From positions 1,414,001 to 1,478,000 of the forward strand of contig NZ_CP117834.1 of the NCBI RefSeq assembly GCF_028735875.1: a stretch of 64,000 nt of DNA. The letters run 5' to 3'. The position numbers and the translations under genes are program-made. Under the pieces are notes generated by a model. The model was not told the origin of the DNA. It searched no databases and worked only from the letters and a program-made list of their open reading frames with translations. The DNA comes from Shouchella hunanensis (GTDB lineage Bacteria; Bacillota; Bacilli; Bacillales; Bacillaceae_D). Of this stretch, positions 55,609-64,000 are shown one piece after another. Every line of letters begins with the position of its first letter. Position 1 is the first letter of the stretch.

Positions 55609-56052
55609 TTATACTTCCTTCACATGAACATTTAATACAGCTGTTACCTCTGGATGAATCTTAATCGGCACTTTTGTATAGCCAAGTGAACGGATTGGTT
55701 CATCTAATTGAATTTTGCGCTTATCAATTTTCTTGACTTCTTTTTGTAAAGCTTCTGCAATTTGCTTGGTTGATACAGCTCCGAATAAGCGTCCACCCTC
55801 GCCTGCTTTTGCAGGAATGGTAATCGTTAATTCTTCTAATTTCTGTTTAAATGCTTGTGCGTCTTCAAGCTCTGCTTGTGCTTTTTTATCTTGACTCTTT
55901 TTTTGTGCTTCAAGATCTTTAATGTTTCCGGAAGTCGCTTCCTTCGCTAACTGGTTTGGAAGCAAGTAGTTTCTTGCATACCCTTCCGCAACGTCTTTTG
56001 TTTCCCCTTTTTTACCTTTGCCTTTTACATCTTTCAAAAAAATAACTTTCAT
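55609..56052 (-). CDS. rplI: Ribosomal protein L9
   Basis: A 147-residue L9. The N-terminal RNA-binding lobe ([33 protein letters not shown]) is highly typical, then the long linker helix and the C-terminal lobe ([17 protein letters not shown]). It binds helix 76 of 23S rRNA. The gene starts 2 bases before the gdpP stop region and shares its transcript. Confidence 0.98.
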   Translation of the reverse strand: MKVIFLKDVKGKGKKGETKDVAEGYARNYLLPNQLAKEATSGNIKDLEAQKKSQDKKAQAELEDAQAFKQKLEELTITIPAKAGEGGRLFGAVSTKQIAEALQKEVKKIDKRKIQLDEPIRSLGYTKVPIKIHPEVTAVLNVHVKEV

Positions 56053-56054
56053 CG

Positions 56055-58019
56055 TTACGAACCTCCTTCAAATCCATCGTCTATCGCTTGTTCTAATCGA
56101 TCTTTTACTTCTTCTCTCTCGGCATCTTCTAGTTGTGTTGCTGCGTTTGACAAATGTCCTCCACCGCCAAGACGTTCCATAATGACTTGCACATTGATAT
56201 CGCCGAGGGATCGAGCACTAACTCCGACTCGGCCATCGCCTCTTTTACAAATAACAAATGAGGCACGAACACCACTCATTGTTAAAAGCGTATCGGCTGC
56301 TTGGGCAATAATGATCTGATCGTATGGCTCATCATCATTTGCCATTGCAATCGCATACCCGTCTCGGTAGACATAGGCATTTTCCATCAGCTTAGAGCGG
56401 CGGACATAACTCGCTAAGTCTTCTTTTAAAAGCTTCTGTACAAGGGCTGTATCTGCTCCATTTGCTCTTAGGAACGATGCAGCATCAAAGGTACGTGCAC
56501 CAGTACGAACCGCAAAGCTCTTTGTATCAACGGTAATACCCGCAAGTAACGCTGTCGCTTCTAGCCGGTCCATTTTAAATTGCATTGGTTGATACTCTAA
56601 TAGCTCAGTGACTAGCTCTGCTGTAGAAGAAGCATAAGGTTCCATATAGACAAGTACCGGGTCATGTACGAAGTCTTCACTTCTGCGATGGTGGTCAAGT
56701 ACGATAATGCGGTCAACCATTTGCAATAATTTAGGTTCAATGACCATGGACGGTTTATGCGTATCCACAATTACAAGAAGGGTTTCTTTATCAGCAATTT
56801 GTACCGCCTCTTCAGGTGTAACAAATTGATTCCATAAATGTTCTTGCTGTTTCACTTCGTCTAGTAACCGTTGAACATCAGCATTGGTATCTTCTTCATC
56901 AAGTACAATAAACCCTTCGCGATCATTCAAGTCTGCCAGTTTCAAGACACCCAGAGAGGCACCAATTGCATCCATATCTGGTCTATTATGACCCATGACG
57001 ATCACTTTTTCGCTTTCTTTAACGAAATCACGCAAAGCATGGGAAATCACTCGCGCTCTGACTCGAGTTCGCTTTTCTACAGCATTTGTCTTTCCTCCAT
57101 AGAATCGAACACGTCCATTTTTCTTCTTTATTGCTACTTGGTCTCCACCACGTCCTAAAGCCAGATCGAGACTAGATTGAGCTAACACACCAAGCTGCTT
57201 TAACGAAGCTTCTTCTGTACCTACACCAATACTAAGGGTAATGGGTGCTTTTTCCTTCGCAGTGATGTCACGTATTTCATCAAGAAGTTCAAAACGATTC
57301 TCTTCTAACAGTAGTAATGTCTTGTGATTCATTACTGCTAAAAACCGATCTGATGATGTTCTGCGTAAGTAAATGTCATAATCATTTGCCCAGTTATTTA
57401 GTGCCGTAGTGACTTGGGCTAGCAAGCGACTACGAATTTGGTCGTCCATGCTTTGGGTTACTTCATCGTAATTGTCTAAATAAATATGCGCAATTAACGG
57501 TAGCATATGGTCATACCGCTTCTGCGTTGTTTCTTTTTCTGTAACATCTACCACGTAAATCAGTCGTTCGTTTTGTTCAAACGTAAAGTGATAATAGCCA
57601 GATTCAAACTGTATGGTTTCTTCTGCGGTATCATCTTGGATATACTGCTGTAAATCTTTATGAATAACAGTTACATCCATTCCATTTAACCCTGTTCCAA
57701 AGCGCTCTTGTATAAATGGATTTGTCCATTGAATGGTTCCACTTTCATTATAAAGAACAATTCCAACAGGAAGCTTTGTTATCGCTTCATCACTTGCTTT
57801 ATTCACTCGGTACGAAAGCGTTGAAATATACGTATCAAGATAGTGGTCGTCCTTTTTCTTTGCTCTAAAGTAAAAAAACACCCAGATAAGTAAAAGTACT
57901 GTTACACCAACACCAGCTTCCCACTGATTAAACGTAAGCCAAGCCGTTAAAGCTAAAACGAGGGTAAATAGAGTGATGACATACGTATGCTGCCACCACG
58001 GCTTGTTCCAATTAGGCAT
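56055..58019 (-). CDS. gdpP: c-di-AMP phosphodiesterase GdpP
   Basis: A 654-residue membrane enzyme that hydrolyses c-di-AMP to pApA. Two membrane helices (residues ~12-50), a PAS domain (~75-150), a degenerate GGDEF domain (~170-300), and the DHH/DHHA1 domains with [32 protein letters not shown] and [13 protein letters not shown]. The metal-binding residues are all there. The ATG at 58019 is preferred, since AGGAG lies 9 bases ahead; the ATG at 58028 touches that site. c-di-AMP controls potassium and osmolyte uptake, cell-wall stress and sporulation. Confidence 0.96.
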   Translation of the reverse strand: MPNWNKPWWQHTYVITLFTLVLALTAWLTFNQWEAGVGVTVLLLIWVFFYFRAKKKDDHYLDTYISTLSYRVNKASDEAITKLPVGIVLYNESGTIQWTNPFIQERFGTGLNGMDVTVIHKDLQQYIQDDTAEETIQFESGYYHFTFEQNERLIYVVDVTEKETTQKRYDHMLPLIAHIYLDNYDEVTQSMDDQIRSRLLAQVTTALNNWANDYDIYLRRTSSDRFLAVMNHKTLLLLEENRFELLDEIRDITAKEKAPITLSIGVGTEEASLKQLGVLAQSSLDLALGRGGDQVAIKKKNGRVRFYGGKTNAVEKRTRVRARVISHALRDFVKESEKVIVMGHNRPDMDAIGASLGVLKLADLNDREGFIVLDEEDTNADVQRLLDEVKQQEHLWNQFVTPEEAVQIADKETLLVIVDTHKPSMVIEPKLLQMVDRIIVLDHHRRSEDFVHDPVLVYMEPYASSTAELVTELLEYQPMQFKMDRLEATALLAGITVDTKSFAVRTGARTFDAASFLRANGADTALVQKLLKEDLASYVRRSKLMENAYVYRDGYAIAMANDDEPYDQIIIAQAADTLLTMSGVRASFVICKRGDGRVGVSARSLGDINVQVIMERLGGGGHLSNAATQLEDAEREEVKDRLEQAIDDGFEGGS

Positions 58020-58050
58020 GAATGTCATCTCCTACTCATTGCGGCCAAAT

Positions 58051-58986
58051 TTATTCCTTCAATCGATCTCTTAAGCGCAACATCAAATCCATCAATCCGA
58101 TAATCTTTATGAATAGTATCGTTAACTGCATAACCAACATCAACAGTACAAGACCAATCGTGACAATCACAATTGCTGCTTTCGATGCCTTTTTATCATA
58201 CATATAGGTTTGGATAAACGATAGACCTTGTATAAGAAGAAAAATACTAAAGATGTTAAACCCTATTAACGAAATGCTCGCCATAAGAGAACCCTGCTCA
58301 AACGAAATGAACCCTAAAAGCATAAACAAAAAGTAGAAAGCAATGATATATTTCGGAAACTGCCAGTTACGAAAGGCAGGAAGTTTATCATATTGTATTC
58401 CTACACGTTTATACATAAGCGTAGACAGTCCATAAAGGATAAACCCATACATTGTACCGAATACGAGGAGTAAAAACGGCATCATATTTTGTAGCATTTG
58501 CATATATTCTCGAATAAACGCGTCATCGTATACATCAACAGCAAACGACTCAGCTAGCCTTTGGGTTTCTACTAACGTTTCTCTAACTGCACCTAAAATT
58601 GACACATCATATAAACCTTCAATGACCACATAGATCATCGCTAAAGATAAGAACGGCGCAATGATAAACACGGCTATTCGTTCAACCGCCGACTTCCTCA
58701 TATATTGATAGTAACCAACGAGTACACCGATTAATGCGAAACAAACTGGAACCAGTATTATACTTGAAAAAACAAGCGATAACCCAACAGTGGCCACTGT
58801 CGCCAAACTGGCGACCATCGTTCCTGTTTTCAATCCATATACTGCCGTTATATAAAGAAGCGGTAATGGAAGTGCGATAAATGCAAGTGTATTGATTAAA
58901 GGAATACCAGTAACAAGCAGAGTATACAATAGAACAAACAGTAACCCGTTTATGATCCCTCTTGTTACAACTTTCTTGTCTTCCAA
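58051..58986 (-). CDS. yybS: YybS family DUF2232 membrane protein
   Basis: A 311-residue integral membrane protein with about eight helices, of the DUF2232/YybS family that is conserved next to gdpP in Bacillales. Its function is unknown; the fold resembles that of S-component or energy-coupling-type proteins, which is only a suggestion. It starts with TTG at 58986 with AGAGGTGA ahead. It lies 31 bases ahead of gdpP on the same strand, so is co-transcribed. Confidence 0.9.
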   Translation of the reverse strand: MEDKKVVTRGIINGLLFVLLYTLLVTGIPLINTLAFIALPLPLLYITAVYGLKTGTMVASLATVATVGLSLVFSSIILVPVCFALIGVLVGYYQYMRKSAVERIAVFIIAPFLSLAMIYVVIEGLYDVSILGAVRETLVETQRLAESFAVDVYDDAFIREYMQMLQNMMPFLLLVFGTMYGFILYGLSTLMYKRVGIQYDKLPAFRNWQFPKYIIAFYFLFMLLGFISFEQGSLMASISLIGFNIFSIFLLIQGLSFIQTYMYDKKASKAAIVIVTIGLVLLMLVMQLTILFIKIIGLMDLMLRLRDRLKE

Positions 58987-59084
58987 TTCGTCACCTCTTT
59001 TAAGCGTGCAAGCTGTTTCTTCCCACAGCCTTTATCTATTTTATCGCAATTACTCTGAAAGTAAAAGCGAGTTCAATTGAAATT

Positions 59085-59142
59085 AAAAAAAGAGAGCAAT
59101 CAAACTGGCTTTTCGAAAGCCGGCTTAATCCACCCTCTTTTA
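59085..59142 (-). terminator. Terminator of the rpsF-ssb-rpsR operon
   Basis: Nested inverted repeats (AAAGAGGG...CTCTCTTT outside, AAGCCGGCTT-type inside) are followed on the minus strand by TTTTTTTAATTT. It lies 8 bases past the rpsR stop. Confidence 0.8.
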
Positions 59143-59150
59143 TCGCAACA

Positions 59151-59384
59151 TTAATTTACTTCGTTTACGTAAGGAAGTAAAGCAATTTGACGGCTGCGCT
59201 TAATTGCAACAGTCAATTTACGTTGATATTTTGCAGATGTTCCAGTTACGCGACGTGGAAGAATTTTACCACGCTCAGAGATGAAACGCTTAAGCAAATC
59301 AACATCTTTATAGTCAATGTGCGTAATTTTGTTTGCTGTAAAGAAACAAACTTTTCTACGCTTTGGACGACCGCGACGTGCCAT
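59151..59384 (-). CDS. rpsR: Ribosomal protein S18
   Basis: A 77-residue S18 ([47 protein letters not shown]). It binds S6 and 16S rRNA in the platform of the small subunit. It is the last gene of the rpsF-ssb-rpsR operon, with a terminator behind. Confidence 0.98.
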   Translation of the reverse strand: MARRGRPKRRKVCFFTANKITHIDYKDVDLLKRFISERGKILPRRVTGTSAKYQRKLTVAIKRSRQIALLPYVNEVN

Positions 59385-59409
59385 AAGACATTCTCCTTTC
59401 TATTTGTTA

Positions 59410-59892
59410 TTAGAATGGTAAGTCATCATCAGAAATATCAATTGAACCATCATTTGAAAACGGATCATTGTCGTAACCGTTTGAGCGATTACCACTTGAA
59501 CCTGCGTTCCCTGAACCTGATCCATAATTTCCTTGAGAACCACCGAAGTTTTGGTTTTGATTGTTTTGGCTATTACGAGGTTCAAGGAATTGAACACTCT
59601 CAGCCACAACTTCAGTTATAAATACTCGTTTTCCTTCATTGTTATCATAACTGCGGGTTTGAACTCGTCCATCAACGCCTGCTAAACTTCCTTTTTTCAA
59701 GAAATTCGCTACGTTTTCTGCTGGCTTTCTCCAAACAACACAATTGATGAAATCCGCTTCTCTTTCCCCTTGTTGATTAGAGAATGGACGATTCACTGCT
59801 AGCGTAAAGTTCGCTACAGCAACGCCATTCGGGGTAAAACGAAGCTCAGGGTCACGGGTTAATCGGCCAACAAGAACAACACGGTTTAACAA
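59410..59892 (-). CDS. ssb: Single-stranded DNA-binding protein
   Basis: A 160-residue essential SSB. The OB-fold starts [35 protein letters not shown]; the flexible tail is rich in Gly, Ser and Asn; the acidic tip DISDDDLPF recruits repair and replication proteins. It starts with TTG at 59892, preceded by GGAGGG. It lies between rpsF and rpsR as in all Bacillales, and binds single-stranded DNA at the fork and in recombination. Confidence 0.98.
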   Translation of the reverse strand: MLNRVVLVGRLTRDPELRFTPNGVAVANFTLAVNRPFSNQQGEREADFINCVVWRKPAENVANFLKKGSLAGVDGRVQTRSYDNNEGKRVFITEVVAESVQFLEPRNSQNNQNQNFGGSQGNYGSGSGNAGSSGNRSNGYDNDPFSNDGSIDISDDDLPF

Positions 59893-59930
59893 TGCGATCC
59901 CTCCAGCCTAGCTCGTTTATTTTATCGTTA

Positions 59931-60218
59931 TTATTGTTCGTCTTTTGTAACAAGGACACGAATAACATTATCATTGATTTTAATCAGACGATTAAATTCA
60001 TTGATTGCTTCAGTGTTCGCTTGTACGCTAATAAGAACGTAGTAGCCATCTTTGAAATCATTGATTTCATAAGCTAAACGTTTTTTACCGATCTCTTCTA
60101 CCTTTAAGATTTCAGCACCGTTATCAGTGAGCACTTTGCTGTAGCGCTCAACGATTTCTTTGTTTGCTGCCTCTTCTAGGTTTGGAGCGATAATGTACAT
60201 AATTTCGTACTTACGCAT
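59931..60218 (-). CDS. rpsF: Ribosomal protein S6
   Basis: A 95-residue S6 ([52 protein letters not shown]). It pairs with S18. The ATG at 60218 is used because AGGAGGTG lies just ahead; an earlier in-frame start at 60275 lies before that site. It is the first gene of the rpsF-ssb-rpsR operon, and a leader hairpin lies upstream. Confidence 0.97.
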   Translation of the reverse strand: MRKYEIMYIIAPNLEEAANKEIVERYSKVLTDNGAEILKVEEIGKKRLAYEINDFKDGYYVLISVQANTEAINEFNRLIKINDNVIRVLVTKDEQ

Positions 60219-60243
60219 TCCATTCACCTCCTCTTGGTCTAAA

Positions 60244-60266
60244 CGGCTCTGTTTGTAAAGCAGAGC
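60244..60266 (-). promoter_or_regulatory. Possible S6:S18 leader hairpin
   Basis: On the minus strand the stem GCTCTG / CAGAGC is directly followed by CCG, as in the leader RNA motif that the S6:S18 complex binds to control its own operon. It lies about 30 bases ahead of the rpsF start. Only position and this short pattern support it. Confidence 0.45.
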
Positions 60267-60502
60267 AAGGAGCAAAAACTAATTCACTCACATTCAATGA
60301 TTATATCATTTTAGAAATTAATGAGCAAGCTTCAAATTAAAATCACCTGCCTTTATATAAAAAGTAGAAAACAGTTTGGGAAGAATACATGAGGGTCTTG
60401 CGAAGATTTCTAGGAGCTTACTTAATTATTACGCTCTCTTTTTCTAAATTCCTTCTACCTTGTAAACGATATTTTTCGACAACGTCTTTTTTACCTCCTA
60501 TC
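60267..60502. other. Intergenic region between rpsF and ychF
   Basis: It holds the promoter of the rpsF operon on the minus strand. A 56-residue plus-strand frame near 60390 has only a weak ribosome binding site and runs through the ychF terminator, so I do not call it. Confidence 0.4.
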
Positions 60503-60534
60503 AAAAAAGAGCTGTACAAAACGTACAGTCTCTT
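60503..60534 (-). terminator. Terminator after ychF
   Basis: On the minus strand AGAGACTGTAC pairs with GTACAGCTCT (one bulge) around the loop GTTTT and is followed by TTTTTGATAGG. It is about 80 bases past the ychF stop. Confidence 0.7.
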
Positions 60535-60612
60535 GTTCTTTCGCTATTTTCATTCGTAAACATGGAACCTGTCTCTACGCAGTGCCAAAGACGGATTCAA
60601 CTAACGTACTTC

Positions 60613-61713
60613 TTATACATTAAAACGGAAATGGATCACGTCGCCATCTTTAACGACATAGTCTTTTCCTTCAAGCCGGACTTTGCCTCGTTCTTTTGCA
60701 ACCGCCATCGTTCCAGCATCAACTAAATCAGAATACGACACGGTTTCTGCACGAATAAAGCCACGTTCAAAGTCTGTATGAATGATTCCTGCAGCCTGAG
60801 GTGCTTTTGTTCCATTGCGGAACGTCCATGCTCTCACTTCTTGTTCACCAGCAGTAAAATACGTTTCTAGTCCAAGTAAAGAATAGGCAGCACGAATTAA
60901 CTGATCAAGACCGGATTCTTCAATCCCTAATTCTTCCAAGAACATTTCTTTTTCTTCACCTTCAAGTTCAGCAATCTCCGATTCAATCTTGGCACATACC
61001 ACAATGACATTGCTATTTTCCTGGTTGGCAAACTCTTTCACTTGCTTCACATAATCATTATCTTCTTCAGCAACAAGATCATCTTCAGAAACGTTTGCAA
61101 CATATAAAACAGGCTTACTGGTTAATAAGTGAAGCTGTTTTACAATTTTAAGCTGATCGTCATCAAAATCAATGCTACGTGCAGGCTTTTCGTTTTCAAA
61201 CGCATCCTTTAGAAGCTCAAGTACAGCAAGCTCTGCAACGGCTTCTTTATCTTTCGTCTTTGCTAGTTTTGCTACTCGTGTGAACCGCTTATCAACTGAT
61301 TCTAAATCAGCCAAAATCAATTCTAAATTAATGACTTCAATATCTCTTAACGGGTTCACGCCACCAGACACATGGGTAATGTTATCGTCCGCGAAACAAC
61401 GAACAACATGGGAAATCGCATCCACTTGACGGATATGAGATAAGAATTTATTTCCTAACCCCTCACCCTTACTCGCGCCTTCCACAATTCCAGCAATATC
61501 TGTAAATTCAAAAGCTGTTGGTACCGTTTTTTTCGGTTTCACAAGTTCTGTTAGTTTATTTAAACGTGAATCTGGTACTTCAACAATCCCTACATTCGGG
61601 TCAATCGTACAAAAGGGATAGTTTGCAGATTCAGCACCAGCTTGTGTGATTGCATTAAATAAGGTCGATTTTCCAACGTTTGGTAAACCAACAATTCCTG
61701 TCGTTAAAGCCAC
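60613..61713 (-). CDS. ychF: YchF-type translation-associated P-loop ATPase
   Basis: A 366-residue Obg-family ATPase. The P-loop is in TTGIVGLPNVGKSTLFNAIT, and the NxxE-type specificity motif replaces NKxD, which explains ATP preference (family knowledge); here YVANVSEDD is present. C-terminal TGS domain (~280-366) ends in KDGDVIHFRFNV. GTG at 61713 gives the usual Bacillus length; a longer version from GTG at 61722 is less likely because the site AAAGGAC would be too close. It binds ribosomes and acts in stress control. It lies between yyzM and rpsF. Confidence 0.96.
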   Translation of the reverse strand: MALTTGIVGLPNVGKSTLFNAITQAGAESANYPFCTIDPNVGIVEVPDSRLNKLTELVKPKKTVPTAFEFTDIAGIVEGASKGEGLGNKFLSHIRQVDAISHVVRCFADDNITHVSGGVNPLRDIEVINLELILADLESVDKRFTRVAKLAKTKDKEAVAELAVLELLKDAFENEKPARSIDFDDDQLKIVKQLHLLTSKPVLYVANVSEDDLVAEEDNDYVKQVKEFANQENSNVIVVCAKIESEIAELEGEEKEMFLEELGIEESGLDQLIRAAYSLLGLETYFTAGEQEVRAWTFRNGTKAPQAAGIIHTDFERGFIRAETVSYSDLVDAGTMAVAKERGKVRLEGKDYVVKDGDVIHFRFNV

Positions 61714-61762
61714 TTCCGTCACGTCCTTTTATTTATCGATTCTCAAATCCGAACATTATTGT

Positions 61763-61960
61763 TTACTCGTTCTCAGACTCGATTACTTTTTTTAGCTTCT
61801 TTGAGAAATCCCGACGTGGTAGCATAACACTATGTTGACAACCTAAGCATTTTATACGTACATCCATTCCCATGCGGATAATCTTCCAACGATTTTCCCC
61901 ACAAGGGTGCGGCTTTTTCATTTCTACGACATCATGTAGCGCAAATTCCTTGTTTGCCAA
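61763..61960 (-). CDS. yyzM: DUF951 protein YyzM
   Basis: A 65-residue conserved protein with MKKPHPCGENRWKIIRMGMDVRIKCLGCQHSVMLPR, the DUF951 family pattern. Three Cys residues, one in HPCG and two in CLGC, could bind metal. It starts with TTG at 61960 with GGAGGAAAG ahead. It is almost always beside ychF in Bacillales. Its job is unknown, although nucleic acid or ribosome contact is likely. Confidence 0.92.
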   Translation of the reverse strand: MANKEFALHDVVEMKKPHPCGENRWKIIRMGMDVRIKCLGCQHSVMLPRRDFSKKLKKVIESENE

Positions 61961-62024
61961 TGTTCTTTCCTCCTTCGGGTATTTCTGCTTGTATTATACA
62001 CGAAGGAGTGCTGCCTTTGTAGTG

Positions 62025-63053
62025 TCAGCGCTTCTTTTTTGTAGCAGGATGTCTTAAAATGGGGTACAACAGTAGCGCAGCAAGGATATATAAATTTAAA
62101 ATGCCGTATAAAGGATACAGAATTGAAATTAATGTGGAGAAGCCGAATAGTGTCAATGGTGCCATTAGTGCAACGAGCAACAACGCTATTACCCACGGCT
62201 CACCAGTTACTTTCACTCGAATACGAGATAGTAACCCTAATACACCTGAAGCAGCTGTTGTATAAATGGCTAGCCATAATACCAGTGAGATTGCTAATAC
62301 CATTACTGATGGATAATGCTTTAAAATAACGAATAATGGTATCTCATAGAAGATGATCTCTTGAGCAACAGTAAGCAAGGACTCGTTGTAAATATACGAA
62401 ACCGTTCCTAAAATAGCGCCACTTCCGATACTCGCAATGTAGATTTCCCCGCGATGGTTAATTTGGTTTCCAACAGCGCCTAATACAGCGATGATAGGCA
62501 AAATATTTAAGGATGTAAACGTTAACGATGATGGCCAATTTTTCTGTTCCTGTAAATTAAATGAAAATGTAAATCCAATAGAGTGTTGATAAACAAGTAA
62601 AACCGCCAATAAGCAAACAATTAGAATAGGAATAAGAAGCGCATTTATTTTTGTCATACCGCTTGTACCTTTTATAAAAATAATGACAACAAGAAACCCG
62701 TTGACGATAATACCAAGCCAAGTTGGAATATGATAGACTTCGAGAGTGGCTCCAGCCCCCGCAAGCATGATGACAGTTACTGAAAATAAATAGAGGATAA
62801 TCATTACGTCATAAGCCTTAGCTAATCGCTTTCCTAATACTTTTTCTAACACAGGTAGATAATGAGTGGTTTGTTCTTTTTTAGATACCGTTAAAATAAC
62901 AGCACAGCTAATGGAGAAAAGGACAGCAAACAATACGATAGCTAGTCCGCTTTCAGCACCAAAAAATTCCCATAACTCTCTCCCTGAAGCATAACCTGCC
63001 CCAATAATTGTTCCTACTATTAAAAACATCCACTTTAATCCATTTCCCCACAA
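62025..63053 (-). CDS. YkvI-family membrane protein
   Basis: A 342-residue protein with about ten helices. The opening WMFLIVGTIIGAGYASGRELWEFFG is the hallmark of the YkvI family of LeuT-fold, amino-acid-transporter-like proteins, and GAVGNQINHRGEIYIASIGSG and the late Gly/Ala-rich helices agree. Substrate unknown. The start is not clear: the reading frame opens at GTG 63062, but GAGGGTGAGG lies only before TTG 63053, which I prefer. It is divergent from yyaC, with 84 bases between the start codons. It takes the place often filled by mscS-type and yyaD genes in Bacillus. Confidence 0.82.
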   Translation of the reverse strand: MWGNGLKWMFLIVGTIIGAGYASGRELWEFFGAESGLAIVLFAVLFSISCAVILTVSKKEQTTHYLPVLEKVLGKRLAKAYDVMIILYLFSVTVIMLAGAGATLEVYHIPTWLGIIVNGFLVVIIFIKGTSGMTKINALLIPILIVCLLAVLLVYQHSIGFTFSFNLQEQKNWPSSLTFTSLNILPIIAVLGAVGNQINHRGEIYIASIGSGAILGTVSYIYNESLLTVAQEIIFYEIPLFVILKHYPSVMVLAISLVLWLAIYTTAASGVLGLLSRIRVKVTGEPWVIALLLVALMAPLTLFGFSTLISILYPLYGILNLYILAALLLYPILRHPATKKKR

Positions 63054-63137
63054 AATCCTCACCCTCGCTGTTTCAGCATGTATAGATTTTCTAGAAATCT
63101 ACTATACTGTTACTACTATGGTGAAGGAGTTAAAAAT

Positions 63138-63767
63138 ATGAGTACAAACCTTTGGCCTTTTAGAAAAAAAGTGTTTTCCAAACGTATGCATATTGATGAT
63201 GATTTATTTACACAAGAACTAGGAAAGTCCTTACTTTTATTTTGTCGTCAACACTCAGCAAAAGAACTTGTTGTCGCTTGTATTGGTACTGACCGTTCTA
63301 CTGGCGATGCGCTTGGTCCGCTTCTTGGAACAATGCTACAGAAGCGTCATCTAACTCAATTTACTGTTTATGGAACATTAGAAGCACCTCTTCATGCGGT
63401 AAACTTAGAAAATCGATTAAAGGATATTCACGAACTTCATCCTCATGCTTTTCTCATTGCGGTTGATGCCTGTTTAGGACGGCAAGGACATGTTGGATCG
63501 ATCACGCTTTCGAATCAATCATTAAAGCCAGGGGCAGCTATGGGGAAGTCTTTGCCTGAAGTTGGCGATTGTTCTCTTACTGGAGTAGTAAATGCTGCTG
63601 GTCTGATGGATTTCCATATACTTCAAAGCACTCGTCTTCACGAGGTCATGACAATGGCTGAAAAATTACAAACCCTCTTTACTTATGTGGATGCGCAACT
63701 GAAACAATCGACCCAAAAAAAACACCCTTCTCTTTTTCAAAAGAAAGGCATTTTCACTGAGCTTTAA
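63138..63767 (+). CDS. yyaC: YyaC-like sporulation protein (DUF1256)
   Basis: A 209-residue protein of the DUF1256/YyaC family, related to the germination protease (GPR-like) fold. Landmarks are LVVACIGTDRSTGDALGPLLGTMLQ, LHAVNLENRL, LIAVDACLGRQGHVGSITLS and GKSLPEVGDCSLTGVVNAAGLMD. It is made in sporulation in Bacillus subtilis. The ATG at 63138 has AAGGAG 8 bases ahead. Its stop codon overlaps, by three bases, that of a converging gene. Confidence 0.93.
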   Translation: MSTNLWPFRKKVFSKRMHIDDDLFTQELGKSLLLFCRQHSAKELVVACIGTDRSTGDALGPLLGTMLQKRHLTQFTVYGTLEAPLHAVNLENRLKDIHELHPHAFLIAVDACLGRQGHVGSITLSNQSLKPGAAMGKSLPEVGDCSLTGVVNAAGLMDFHILQSTRLHEVMTMAEKLQTLFTYVDAQLKQSTQKKHPSLFQKKGIFTEL

Positions 63768-64000
63768 AACGATGTTCCTATTTCCTTTAGTGCATTAATA
63801 AGGACACGAACATCTTCCTTTGTCGTATAAGGTCCAAAGCTCACACGTACCAACCCTTTGTCAATCGATCCAAACCACTCATGTAATTTTGGAGCGCAGT
63901 GTAAGCCAGCTCTAACAGCAATTTGATAATGTTGATCAAGAATAATGGCACACTCTTGACTGCTTAACTCAGCAAAGGCGAAGGAAACAACCGCTAGGCG
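63764..64000 (-). CDS. Class V aminotransferase / cysteine-desulfurase-family protein, C-terminal part
   Basis: The last 78 residues of a PLP-dependent enzyme; its start lies beyond the window. The text AVRAGLHCAPKLHEW, then DKGLVRVSFGPYTTKEDVRVLINAL is the C-terminus of the cysteine desulfurase family group near yyaC in Bacillus. It holds the active-site-loop-type Cys in HCAP and the RVSFG.YTT motif. The stop at 63764-63766 overlaps that of yyaC. Because it is cut off, whether it is a true desulfurase or a selenocysteine lyase relative cannot be said. Confidence 0.88.
   Translation of the reverse strand, partial: RLAVVSFAFAELSSQECAIILDQHYQIAVRAGLHCAPKLHEWFGSIDKGLVRVSFGPYTTKEDVRVLINALKEIGTSF

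Noticed and set aside
60391-60561. 56-residue plus-strand frame between rpsF and ychF
   Set aside because: It overlaps the ychF terminator, has a weak ribosome binding site and ordinary AT-rich noise.

Overview
The window is a 64-kb piece of a Bacillaceae chromosome. Base composition is moderately AT-rich, gene starts carry AAGGAGG-type ribosome binding sites, and TTG and GTG starts are common. The right-hand third has the gene order found beside the replication origin of Bacillus relatives: cysteine-desulfurase-like, yyaC, a YkvI-type gene, yyzM, ychF, rpsF-ssb-rpsR, yybS, gdpP, rplI, dnaC, purA, tRNAs, walRKHIJ, htrA, rlmH. Almost all of these lie on the minus strand, so the origin is probably just beyond position 64000. 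Very acidic secreted proteins, a GH81 glucanase with a CBM56-like tail, a CGTase and Ku/LigD suggest an alkaliphilic or salt-tolerant soil lineage (Alkalihalobacillus/Shouchella-like). That placement is inference, not proof.

Left part (1-29.5 kb), metabolic and accessory genes: the 3' end of a squalene-hopene/sporulenol cyclase; molybdate uptake genes modA-modB without modC; galM; an SplB-like radical SAM protein; a zinc-sensing repressor and CDF exporter pair with its operator; an iron-siderophore binding protein under an extended Fur palindrome; a tRNA-like RNA (8111-8307) with a roughly 120-nt insert; a TPR protein; a secreted GH81 beta-1,3-glucanase; a cytochrome c lipoprotein; an FbpA-like small protein; Ku and LigD for end joining; a Zur-controlled zinc-free S14; a TetR gene divergent from an MMPL pump and an X-X-X/YhgE-type secreted partner; malate:quinone oxidoreductase; a 26-residue membrane peptide in its own promoter-terminator unit; a carotenoid-desaturase-family gene paired with an ICMT-type membrane methyltransferase; a YdcF-type membrane protein; and homocysteine S-methyltransferase.

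Middle (28.9-43.9 kb), cell-surface and secreted functions: a class D sortase and its likely substrate, a 2841-residue adhesin. The adhesin has an acidic stalk, collagen-binding-type modules, two SpaA/Cna_B modules and 13 DUF11-like repeats in strict A-B alternation. A secreted CGTase and a LysR/MFS pair follow. Two repeat elements with GAGGCTGGGACA ends (26386-26549 and 41072-41250) lie in opposite orientation to each other.

Right part (44-64 kb), conserved core: the essential WalRK cell-wall regulon operon, five tRNAs (Lys, Glu, Asp, Phe, Thr in transcription order), purine synthesis, replicative helicase, c-di-AMP hydrolysis, and ribosomal and single-strand-binding genes.

The strongest leads are the tRNA-like RNA, the sortase-adhesin pair with a non-LPXTG signal, the inverted pair of repeat elements, the isolated 26-residue peptide gene, and a second Zur-like site in front of a 33-residue basic protein gene.
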